Assembly: GCA_013396995.1 (NCBI GenBank)
Contig: VWZP01008552.1
Location: forward strand, 62,001 to 126,000
DNA length: 64,000 bases
Direction: 5' to 3'
From: Dicaeum eximium
Lineage: Eukaryota; Chordata; Aves; Passeriformes; Dicaeidae
Shown in pieces: positions 62,101 through 64,000 of the stretch. The translations under genes and the position numbers were made by a program. The notes under the pieces are model-generated. The model had not been told where the DNA came from, did no database searches, and saw only the letters and a program-made list of their open reading frames with translations. The first letter of the stretch is position 1, and each line of letters starts with the position of its first letter.

Positions 62101-62734
62101 AGCTGCTGTCTGGATATCAAATCCCAGTTCCCTTAGAGACAAGTGTTCAATGACATTTTTGGAGGATGAAGGACTGGCTCTCAGGTGGCATTCATTTATT
62201 ATCATTTATTCTGAGTAGTCCCATTAATGTTGATGGTGGTTTGACCCACCAGCTGCAGAGCAGACTTTCTTCACTCAAAAAACTACTTTTATAATTGCAC
62301 CTGTGAAGATGTAACACACTCTTGTACATAAGTTACTAGCCTGTATAACTGGACAGGAACAGTAATTTTTGGCCTATGTTTTATCACATAGCACTTGACC
62401 TCTTAAATAAAAGAGGAGTTTGGTTGTGCAAATGTATGTACATGGGGCAGGGACTTTTAATTTCAAAGCTTTAGTGGGCTTTGGATTAAACCCCATGCAA
62501 CTGTAGCTAACAGGCACTGGGAATATTGTGTAAATTGCTCTGGAACATATGACATTGAGGAACAATAGCTCTAGGAATAGGCTCTTAGTTACATACTGGC
62601 AATGGTGCAGCTGATTCTCCCACGTCCAGCTCCAATGCAAGTACAGTCCCAGATCATGGAGTCCTTGGGGCGCTCATAGGTCTCCCCAACTCGGTAAGTG
62701 GATCCAGTGTATTTGTCAAAGCAGGTCTCTTCAG
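14096..62734 (-). CDS. FN1: FN1, fibronectin, exons 3-46 (lacks exons 1-2)
   Basis: Fibronectin is a secreted dimeric adhesion glycoprotein that forms fibrils and binds integrins, collagen, fibrin and heparin. I place 44 coding exons totalling 7,166 nt, all with GT-AG borders and compatible phases, listed separately. The order is FNI-2 to FNI-6, FNII-1 and -2, FNI-7 to -9, FNIII-1 to -7, EIIIB, FNIII-8 to -11, EIIIA, FNIII-12 to -14, V, FNIII-15, FNI-10 to -12 and the dimerisation tail. With the human numbering EIIIB is exon 25 and EIIIA exon 33, as in mammals. FNIII-4, -5 and -9 are single-exon modules; other constitutive type III modules use two. No frameshift or premature stop is seen. Signal peptide, propeptide and FNI-1 lie beyond the right edge. 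Confidence 0.98.
14508..14618 (-). CDS. FN1: FN1 exon 45: end of FNI-12 and C-terminal linker
   Basis: Thirty-seven codons starting GWRCDNC, which supplies the last Cys of FNI-12. A hydrophilic linker follows, ending RYHQATNT. The linker is the least conserved part and differs from human at many sites. Confidence 0.95.
14619..15160 (-). other. FN1: FN1 intron 44 with CR1 fragment
   Basis: Intron between the two FNI-12 exons. About half is a CR1 3' fragment in the same orientation as the gene. Confidence 0.8.
14668..14935 (-). mobile_element. CR1 LINE 3' fragment in FN1 intron 44
   Basis: Read on +, it shows the antisense CR1 order: ACAGAATCCCAGACTGG, CCCTGCCATGGGCAGCGACA, CACCTTCCACTATCCCAGG, TTCCAGGGATGGAGCAGCCA, then AGGATTTCTTCCCAATATCC. 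A truncated copy that accounts for most of a spurious 200-codon + strand open frame. Confidence 0.88.
15161..15267 (-). CDS. FN1: FN1 exon 44: FNI-12, main part
   Basis: Encodes TCYDDGKMYHVGEQWQKEYF and the CSCTC pair. With FNI-10 and FNI-11 it forms the C-terminal fibrin-binding region. It enters in phase 1 and ends on a codon boundary, with the fourth Cys in exon 45, as in mammals. Confidence 0.96.
15845..15970 (-). CDS. FN1: FN1 exon 43: FNI-11
   Basis: Forty-one full codons carrying WCHDNGVNYKIGEKWDRQ and CTCLGNGKGEFKC. All four FNI cysteines are present. Phase 1 at both ends. Confidence 0.97.
17018..17182 (-). CDS. FN1: FN1 exon 42: FNI-10 with preceding linker
   Basis: Starts with the linker SEGLNQPADD and continues into FNI-10 (CFDTYTGSFYSIGEEWERL, then CQCLGFGSGHFRC). 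Human has LLCQC where this protein has LWCQC. Phase 1 at both ends. Confidence 0.97.
18075..18213 (-). CDS. FN1: FN1 exon 41: FNIII-15, second half
   Basis: Encodes FRVPGTSSSATLKGLTRGAT and YNIIVEALKDHRRQ, the C-terminal strands of FNIII-15. It ends in phase 1 and joins exon 42 to give NTVSEG. Confidence 0.97.
18760..19226 (-). CDS. FN1: FN1 exon 40: V (IIICS) region and FNIII-15 first half
   Basis: One 467-nt exon. The V region starts ELPTLISRPHPN and keeps the alpha4beta1-binding LDV (DILDVPS, LDV at 19168-19176). Its C-terminal third diverges completely: the mammalian CS5 motif REDV is absent, replaced by a GC-rich segment reading VPIVVEPSYPQSRGSRRNDS. FNIII-15 begins AGQEALSQTTISW and keeps the free Cys in YIISC. 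Neither mammalian internal 3' splice site has an in-frame equivalent (see findings), so this exon may be used mainly whole. Confidence 0.96.
20020..20109 (-). CDS. FN1: FN1 exon 39: FNIII-14, second half
   Basis: Twenty-nine full codons, LEPGTEYIIYIIAVKNSQKS and PLVGRKRT. The GRKRT end joins the V exon to give TDELP. Part of the heparin II (III-12 to -14) region. Confidence 0.96.
20644..20823 (-). CDS. FN1: FN1 exon 38: FNIII-14, first half
   Basis: Encodes IDAPSNLRFLTTTSNSLL and WQPPRAKITGYIIRYEKPG. IDAPS is a known alpha4beta1-binding motif in this module and is conserved. Phase 1 at both ends. Confidence 0.97.
21032..21121 (-). CDS. FN1: FN1 exon 37: FNIII-13, second half
   Basis: Encodes LQPGTDYKIYLYTLNENARS and SPVVLDAST, the last strands of the main heparin-binding module. 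Phase 1 at both ends. Confidence 0.96.
21348..21524 (-). CDS. FN1: FN1 exon 36: FNIII-13, first half (heparin II site)
   Basis: Starts VSPPRRPRVTDVTETT. The basic PPRRPRV cluster matches the heparin-binding PPRRARV of mammals. The second basic element, WRTKTETITGF, is also present. Phase 1 at both ends. Confidence 0.97.
21704..21791 (-). CDS. FN1: FN1 exon 35: FNIII-12, second half
   Basis: Twenty-nine codons plus one base, [20 protein letters not shown]. Begins in phase 0 and ends in phase 1, the same unusual phase pair as exon 34/35 in mammals. Confidence 0.96.
21792..22849 (-). other. FN1: FN1 intron 34, nothing recognised
   Basis: An AT-rich intron of about 1.06 kb inside FNIII-12, with no repeat or RNA gene that I can name. 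Confidence 0.55.
22850..23037 (-). CDS. FN1: FN1 exon 34: FNIII-12, first half
   Basis: Sixty-two codons, IPPPTNLKFTQVTPTSLTIN through VVSGLM, ending in phase 0. It is the constitutive exon directly after EIIIA. Its first two bases complete an Ala codon with either exon 33 or exon 32. Confidence 0.97.
23038..24811 (-). other. FN1: FN1 intron 33, downstream of EIIIA
   Basis: An intron of 1.77 kb with no recognised repeat. It begins at a rather weak donor (GTACAG), which suits an alternatively used cassette. Confidence 0.55.
24812..25081 (-). CDS. FN1: FN1 exon 33: EIIIA (EDA) alternative cassette
   Basis: A 270-nt single exon encoding one complete type III repeat, starting DIDRPKGLTFTEVDVDSIKI. 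The C-C' loop motif EDGIHEL (24945-24965), bound by alpha9beta1 and alpha4beta1, is intact. Phase 1 at both ends lets it be skipped in frame. Both splice sites look weak: the acceptor tract is broken by purines and the donor is GTACAG. This is the tissue-repair and embryonic isoform exon. Confidence 0.98.
24918..24926 (-). promoter_or_regulatory. FN1: EIIIA exonic splicing enhancer-like GAAGAAGAC
   Basis: The purine-rich nonamer lies in the middle of the EIIIA exon, at the same place as the SR-protein-bound enhancer of the human exon (codons for EED). It is directly readable; activity is inferred from the human exon. Confidence 0.7.
25082..26735 (-). other. FN1: FN1 intron 32, upstream of EIIIA
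   Basis: An intron of 1.65 kb with nothing recognised apart from the poor pyrimidine tract before EIIIA. Confidence 0.55.
26736..26849 (-). CDS. FN1: FN1 exon 32: FNIII-11, second half
   Basis: Encodes QTQVTIEGLQPTVEYMVSVY and QNGESQPLVETAVT. Its last base joins either EIIIA (Asn-Ile-Asp) or exon 34 (Ala-Ile-Pro or equivalent). Phase 1 at both ends. Confidence 0.96.
26850..28394 (-). other. FN1: FN1 introns 31 and 30
   Basis: Introns at 26850-27609 and 27766-28394 lie on either side of exon 31. I recognise nothing else in them. Confidence 0.55.
27610..27765 (-). CDS. FN1: FN1 exon 31: FNIII-11, first half
   Basis: Encodes IDTPSQMQVTDVQDNSISIR and PSTSPVTGYRVTAVPKKG. Phase 1 at both ends. 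It follows the RGD module directly. Confidence 0.97.
28395..28559 (-). CDS. FN1: FN1 exon 30: FNIII-10, second half, with RGD
   Basis: Fifty-four full codons ending AVTGRGDSPASSKPVTVTYR. The RGD cell-binding site for alpha5beta1 and alphaV integrins is at 28438-28446 with the mammalian flanks TG and SPASSKP unchanged. Phase 1 at both ends. Confidence 0.98.
28919..29035 (-). CDS. FN1: FN1 exon 29: FNIII-10, first half
   Basis: Thirty-eight full codons, SDVPRDLEVTPTSPTSLRIS and WDAPAVTVRYYRITYGET. The human VVAATPTSLL stretch is VTPTSPTSLR here. Phase 1 at both ends. Confidence 0.97.
29402..29671 (-). CDS. FN1: FN1 exon 28: FNIII-9 (single exon, synergy module)
   Basis: A 270-nt exon encoding a complete type III repeat starting LDSPTGLDFSDITANSFTV. 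The synergy site that raises alpha5beta1 affinity reads VPPSRN (29508-29525) where human has VPHSRN; the Arg is kept. Phase 1 at both ends. GC content is higher than in neighbouring exons. Confidence 0.97.
29799..29888 (-). CDS. FN1: FN1 exon 27: FNIII-8, second half
   Basis: Twenty-nine codons, LLPGTEYLVRVYSVSEQHES and PLYGIQKT. Phase 1 at both ends. Only 127 nt of intron separates it from exon 28. Confidence 0.96.
29889..31382 (-). other. FN1: FN1 intron 26, with CR1 and a false duplication
   Basis: The intron contains a sense-to-plus CR1 fragment and an assembly duplication around N at 31206. Its true length is probably about 204 nt shorter than shown. Confidence 0.8.
30800..31140 (+). 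mobile_element. CR1 LINE 3' fragment, antisense to FN1
   Basis: Reads in sense CR1 order on +: TGGACCTTCTCACCCTCCGC, GGGGTCAGTCTCTTCTCCCA, GGTAACAAGTGATAGGATGA, AGGTTGAGGTTGGATATCAG, ending with a TTAGGATTTTATGATG tail. Its 3' part is repeated at 31207-31344 by the assembly duplication. Confidence 0.88.
31003..31409. repeat. 203-bp direct duplication flanking a single N (assembly artefact)
   Basis: Bases 31003-31205 and 31207-31409 are the same sequence with two substitutions, separated by one N at 31206. The first copy even includes 27 nt of exon 26 (31179-31205). This is the pattern of two overlapping contig ends joined without merging. Confidence 0.92.
31383..31565 (-). CDS. FN1: FN1 exon 26: FNIII-8, first half
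   Basis: Sixty full codons, VPPPTDLRFTNVGPDTMRVT through SDSMVVLT. It is the acceptor exon used by both EIIIB-plus and EIIIB-minus mRNAs. The donor GTAAGTGG lies about 40 nt from a CR1 tail. A partial false copy of this exon is at 31179-31205. Confidence 0.97.
31566..32596 (-). other. FN1: FN1 intron 25, downstream of EIIIB
   Basis: An intron of 1,031 nt that is unusual for its five TGCATG hexamers (separate entry). No mobile element recognised. Confidence 0.8.
31656..32094 (-). promoter_or_regulatory. FN1: TGCATG cluster, RBFOX-type intronic splicing enhancer for EIIIB
   Basis: TGCATG on the - strand occurs at 31656-31661, 31684-31689, 31949-31954, 32056-32061 and 32089-32094, about 500-940 nt after the EIIIB donor. 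About 0.25 copies are expected by chance in this intron. The rat and human genes have the same kind of repeats in the same intron, where they promote EIIIB inclusion. Confidence 0.85.
32597..32869 (-). CDS. FN1: FN1 exon 25: EIIIB (EDB) alternative cassette
   Basis: A 273-nt single exon encoding one complete 91-residue type III repeat (EVPQLTDLSFVDITDSSIGL onward). Against human from memory I count only three changes (LNAS for LNSS, and SV for GI in GESVPIF). Phase 1 at both ends allows in-frame skipping. The donor GTGAAT is weak. This is the oncofetal, angiogenesis-associated exon. Confidence 0.98.
32870..35189 (-). other. FN1: FN1 intron 24, upstream of EIIIB
   Basis: An intron of 2.3 kb. 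A 24-bp tandem duplication lies at 33136-33183. A purine-rich + strand segment (about 32880-32940) gives a pyrimidine-rich tract just upstream of EIIIB. Nothing else recognised. Confidence 0.6.
33136..33183. repeat. 24-bp tandem duplication
   Basis: AGAAGCTGAAACCCCAATCC with four further bases is repeated immediately, with one mismatch. A recent small duplication inside intron 24. Confidence 0.9.
35190..35381 (-). CDS. FN1: FN1 exon 24: FNIII-7, second part
   Basis: Sixty-three full codons, ISGYRVTTAPTDGQQGSTLE through SETITP. The buried free Cys of FNIII-7 (TTCTFEN) is conserved. The final G joins EIIIB (Glu) or exon 26 (Ala). Confidence 0.97.
36132..36218 (-). CDS. FN1: FN1 exon 23: FNIII-7, first part
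   Basis: Twenty-eight full codons, LAPPTSLRLKSNPDTGILIV and SWERSTSP. Phase 1 at both ends. The CTTGCAG acceptor and GTAACC donor agree with the flanking phases. Confidence 0.95.
36489..36657 (-). CDS. FN1: FN1 exon 22: FNIII-6, second part
   Basis: Fifty-six codons plus one base, LGVRPSQGGEAPREVISDSG through VRRVTT. Begins in phase 0, ends in phase 1. The donor is GTATGG. Confidence 0.96.
36974..37068 (-). CDS. FN1: FN1 exon 21: FNIII-6, first part
   Basis: Thirty-one codons, QPAGSVPPFNTEVTETSIVI and TWTPAPRIGFK. Phase 1 in, phase 0 out, matching exon 22. Confidence 0.96.
38633..38899 (-). CDS. FN1: FN1 exon 20: FNIII-5 (single exon)
   Basis: Eighty-eight full codons covering the whole repeat, LDAPTNLRFLNTTEHSVLVL through TGVFTT. 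With the last codon of exon 19 it makes KLDAPT, an alpha4-integrin motif conserved from mammals. The exon is GC-rich. An NTT glycosylation sequon is present. Confidence 0.97.
38900..41843 (-). other. FN1: FN1 intron 19, nothing recognised
   Basis: The largest FN1 intron in the window (2.9 kb). It has a poly(A)-like run at 41502-41516 and no other repeat I recognise. Confidence 0.55.
41844..42116 (-). CDS. FN1: FN1 exon 19: FNIII-4 (single exon)
   Basis: Ninety full codons covering the whole repeat, EVPSPRDLQFVEVSDIKITI through TGEQTT. Phase 1 at both ends. Confidence 0.97.
42117..43440 (-). other. FN1: FN1 intron 18, nothing recognised
   Basis: A 1.3-kb intron without an identifiable repeat, RNA gene or conserved frame. 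Confidence 0.55.
43441..43635 (-). CDS. FN1: FN1 exon 18: FNIII-3, second part
   Basis: Sixty-four full codons, YRIVYAPSVEGSSTELNLPD through TTGVPRT. Phase 1 at both ends. Confidence 0.97.
44175..44264 (-). CDS. FN1: FN1 exon 17: FNIII-3, first part
   Basis: Twenty-nine full codons, PDAPPDHTVESVDDTSIVIS and WSRPQAPIT. Only 113 nt of intron precedes it. Phase 1 at both ends. Confidence 0.96.
44378..44506 (-). CDS. FN1: FN1 exon 16: FNIII-2, second part
   Basis: Forty-two full codons, [20 protein letters not shown] through LSTSQTT. Nearly identical to human. Phase 1 at both ends. Confidence 0.97.
46064..46240 (-). CDS. FN1: FN1 exon 15: FNIII-1/III-2 linker and FNIII-2 first part
   Basis: Fifty-eight full codons. 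A divergent linker (NTVSGETTLLPP) is followed by conserved FNIII-2 sequence (VVATSESVTEITSNSFVVSW). Phase 1 at both ends. Confidence 0.96.
46365..46542 (-). CDS. FN1: FN1 exon 14: FNIII-1, second part
   Basis: Fifty-nine codons plus one base, KNSGRQWKEATIPGHRNSYT through TTSTTAVT. This is the part of FNIII-1 containing the cryptic self-assembly fragment known in mammals. Phase 0 in, phase 1 out. Confidence 0.97.
47760..47881 (-). CDS. FN1: FN1 exon 13: FNIII-1, first part
   Basis: Forty full codons, SAGPVQVIITESTNQPNSHP and IQWNAPERSHITQYILRWRP. Phase 1 in, phase 0 out. Confidence 0.97.
47882..49646 (-). other. FN1: FN1 intron 12
   Basis: An intron of 1.77 kb after FNI-9. In human, retention of this intron yields migration-stimulating factor. 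Here read-through would add only GKKPNRK before TGA. Nothing else recognised. Confidence 0.6.
49647..49790 (-). CDS. FN1: FN1 exon 12: FNI-9
   Basis: Forty-seven full codons, QCQDSETRTFYQIGDSWEKY through QPLQTYP. The IGD motif (motogenic in human collagen-binding modules) and all four Cys are kept. Last module of the gelatin-binding region. Confidence 0.97.
49791..53221 (-). other. FN1: FN1 introns 11 and 10
   Basis: Introns at 49791-51289 and 51419-53221 flank exon 11. No mobile element or RNA gene recognised. Confidence 0.55.
51290..51418 (-). CDS. FN1: FN1 exon 11: FNI-8
   Basis: Forty-two full codons, QCIVDGITYDVNQTFHKRHD then CTCFGQGRGRWKCDPV. Glycosylation sequons NQT and NCT match those of human. 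Part of the collagen-binding unit. Confidence 0.97.
53222..53374 (-). CDS. FN1: FN1 exon 10: FNI-7
   Basis: Fifty full codons, HEEICTTNDGVMYRVGDQWD through AYSQLR. The motif that is IGD in human reads VGD here (53322-53330). The isoDGR-forming NGR (GNGRGEW) is conserved. Confidence 0.97.
53810..53986 (-). CDS. FN1: FN1 exon 9: FNII-2
   Basis: Fifty-eight full codons of a kringle-like type II module, [20 protein letters not shown] through FGFCPMA. The four Cys and the aromatic collagen-contact residues are present. Phase 1 at both ends. Confidence 0.97.
55455..55634 (-). CDS. FN1: FN1 exon 8: FNII-1
   Basis: Fifty-nine full codons, VTQTYGGNSDGEPCVLPFTY through YSFCTEQN. First type II module of the collagen-binding unit. 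It is more diverged from human than FNII-2. The acceptor is TTTTTGAAG, an unusual AAG ending. Confidence 0.96.
56096..56296 (-). CDS. FN1: FN1 exon 7: linker and FNI-6
   Basis: Sixty-six full codons. A Gln/Pro-rich linker (YQPQPQQPQPQPYG) precedes FNI-6 (CITDNGVVYSVGMQWLKTQG, then CTCLGNGVSC). The linker DNA is a short GGGGCT-type repeat. Phase 1 at both ends. Confidence 0.97.
   Translation of the reverse strand, partial: AQAPPASPTCRRRCTSPSRSSPSPSPTASASPTTASSTPWACSGSRHRAASKCSAPAWATESAARR
57673..57831 (-). CDS. FN1: FN1 exon 6: FNI-5
   Basis: Fifty-two full codons, RCNDHDTKTSYRIGDNWSKK through HTSLHTTST. IGD and NGR (TGNGRGEW) motifs are conserved. Last module of the N-terminal assembly and heparin-binding domain. 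Confidence 0.97.
57832..60224 (-). other. FN1: FN1 intron 5, nothing recognised
   Basis: An AT-rich intron of 2.4 kb. I recognise no mobile element, RNA gene or conserved frame. Confidence 0.55.
60225..60362 (-). CDS. FN1: FN1 exon 5: FNI-4
   Basis: Forty-five full codons, ERCYDNAAGTSYVVGETWEK through GSGRITCTSR. All four Cys are present. Its acceptor CCTCACAG sits at the edge of a minisatellite. Confidence 0.97.
60363..60664 (-). other. FN1: FN1 intron 4, with minisatellite and assembly gap
   Basis: A short intron, 302 bases as drawn, of which 137 are N (60421-60557). The true length is unknown because the gap lies within tandem repeats. Confidence 0.85.
60365..60600. repeat. 44-bp minisatellite interrupted by a gap
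   Basis: The unit GTGAGGGGAAAGTGGATCAG plus 24 further bases occupies 60365-60408. A second copy starts at 60409 and runs into Ns at 60421. A diverged copy is at 60558-60600 on the other side. Confidence 0.88.
60665..60796 (-). CDS. FN1: FN1 exon 4: FNI-3
   Basis: Forty-three full codons, [20 protein letters not shown] through GEWTCKPV. Essentially identical to human, including IGD. The exon is more GC-rich than most FNI exons here. Confidence 0.97.
60797..62596 (-). other. FN1: FN1 intron 3, nothing recognised
   Basis: An intron of 1.8 kb with a short A-rich run at 61431-61447. No repeat family recognised. Confidence 0.55.
62597..62734 (-). CDS. FN1: FN1 exon 3: FNI-2
   Basis: Forty-five full codons, EETCFDKYTGSTYRVGETYE through GRGRISCTIA. 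All four Cys are present. Phase 1 in and out; exon 2 (FNI-1) is required upstream and is not in the window. Confidence 0.97.
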
Positions 62735-64000
62735 CTGTGAGGGAGAAAAAAAAATTAAATAATTGGCTTCAGGTAACCACACCAATAACATGTACAGTCA
62801 ACAGAAACATTCCTTGCCTCCTCACACAGATACTCATTTTTTCCTGGGGAAAAATGCCTATCAGTCTCCTCTCCCTTCATGGGGCGAAACAGCAGGGAGG
62901 AAGTCAGATGAAATCTGCCCACTCAAGACCCCCATGATGCTTAACAACCTCAATAACCTCTTCTTCCCTCCCTCAGGGAACCAAAAGCTGCACATGGCAG
63001 GCATGCCTGAAAGCATCAATGCCAGCTGTTTGAAGCCAACAGTAGAGAAGACAGAACGGAGCAAACAACCCCTGGAAACTTTTTCCTTCTTCCTCTGACT
63101 TAGCAAAAATTGAGTAGATTAATCCCAAATTCTGCAGCAGCCCCACCAAAGTTCACTACTTGTGTATTGCTCACAGGTAAGCGATTACAGAACATCAGTG
63201 CTGCCACCAGACTCAAGATGTGAAGCAGAACAACTTTCTTCACTGCTGGGCAGATTAAATTCATTGTGTCACAAGGAAAACTTCCCACTGGACTTTGAAA
63301 CTGTAAAACTTGGGAATCTCAGCAGGGGAAGGAAAAGTAGATGGAACCCTCTTTTATGGAGTAAGAGGACTGAGTATTCCTTAAAATACTCCAGCCGTGA
63401 GGCAGGCAGCACACAAACCTTGCAGAGCAGATGGCTGAGATGCTCACATCTGTCTTACATGAACACTGTCAGCCAGGAACAGTTTTTCATCTCTTCTATC
63501 TCCAGAGCAACATAAAGGAATTATGGCAAACCAGTGGCTTCAGACCAATAAATACAGATAGATTGCATCTGATAAACTGAACTACACCGAATCCTGGAGA
63601 GACACATCCTCCAGCAGACCTTGCATTTAAACTTCTTTCTGTTCCCTAAACTTTTTCTGCACAGACTAAACAATCTCATTTTACACTCAATTATAGAGAG
63701 CTCACAGCACGGAGGCCGGGAGGCTGTGGAAAGTTGTAAGTTGAAATATTTTTAAACAAGCTGACGACACTGCACAGCTATGAAAAGTTGGGGTGAAGCA
63801 ATCAGAGCAGAGCCAGAGCTGCAAAGTGACTCCAGATTTGAACTTCCCCGTGCGAGTCCAGGAGTCAGTTCAGTTCATTATAAAGAAGAGGTTGGCTCCA
63901 AAATTAATGTTTAGATCCAATCCTCCGGAGAGATGAGTGATGTTTGGCTCAGGGTTCTGGTGGCAGGCCCATTGCTAATGAAAAGCATTTCTTAAAATCC
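62735..64000 (-). other. FN1: FN1 intron 2 (5' end outside window)
   Basis: No FNI-1 coding sequence, signal peptide or promoter is readable here. The segment looks purely intronic. Confidence 0.6.

Noticed and set aside
62735..64000. Search for FNI-1, signal peptide exon and FN1 promoter
   Set aside because: No CYDNGKHY-like coding sequence, CpG-rich block or TATA/CRE cluster is readable. These lie beyond the window.
1..64000. CRISPR arrays, operons, tRNA or rRNA genes, integrated viruses
   Set aside because: No regular spacer arrays, no compact gene clusters, no tRNA cloverleaf and no viral coding frames were seen. All mobile sequence recognised is CR1 debris.

Overview
The window is vertebrate nuclear DNA, almost certainly from a bird. 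It holds intron-split genes with GT-AG junctions and several CR1 LINE 3' fragments, the typical avian interspersed repeat. Two genes are arranged tail to tail. The left 10 kb carries the 3' part of ATIC on the + strand. Most of the rest, about 13.3 kb to beyond 64 kb, carries FN1 (fibronectin) on the - strand. ATIC and FN1 are also convergent neighbours in mammals (human 2q35), so this is conserved synteny. I see no prokaryotic, viral, CRISPR or operon-like content.

ATIC (1007-9562, +): six coding exons encode the last 256 residues of the bifunctional purine enzyme, then a stop and a poly(A) signal. If the upstream part has the human length, the numbering matches human 337-592 exactly. Four AICAR-contacting residues known from the human enzyme (N431, R451, F541, R588) are all present.

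Intergenic (about 9.77-13.32 kb): about 3.5 kb with no recognised gene.

FN1 (62734 down to 14096 CDS, 3' UTR to about 13.32 kb, -): I place 44 coding exons (numbered 3-46 by the human scheme, 7,166 coding nt). Every exon length was checked against the codon count and phase. They encode FNI-2 to FNI-5, the collagen-binding FNI-6/FNII-1/FNII-2/FNI-7/FNI-8/FNI-9 unit, FNIII-1 to FNIII-15 with the EIIIB and EIIIA cassettes and the V region, FNI-10 to FNI-12, and the dimerisation tail. Exons 1-2 (signal peptide and FNI-1) lie beyond 64000.

Points worth a second look are variations on a known gene. The V exon lacks in-frame counterparts of both mammalian internal 3' splice sites and lacks REDV. 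The synergy site is PPSRN instead of PHSRN, and FNI-7 has VGD instead of IGD. Five TGCATG hexamers cluster in the intron downstream of EIIIB. The EIIIA exon keeps a GAAGAAGAC enhancer-like motif. There are two assembly problems: a 203-bp false duplication around a single N at 31206, and a 137-N gap inside a minisatellite at 60421-60557. I found no undescribed biological system.
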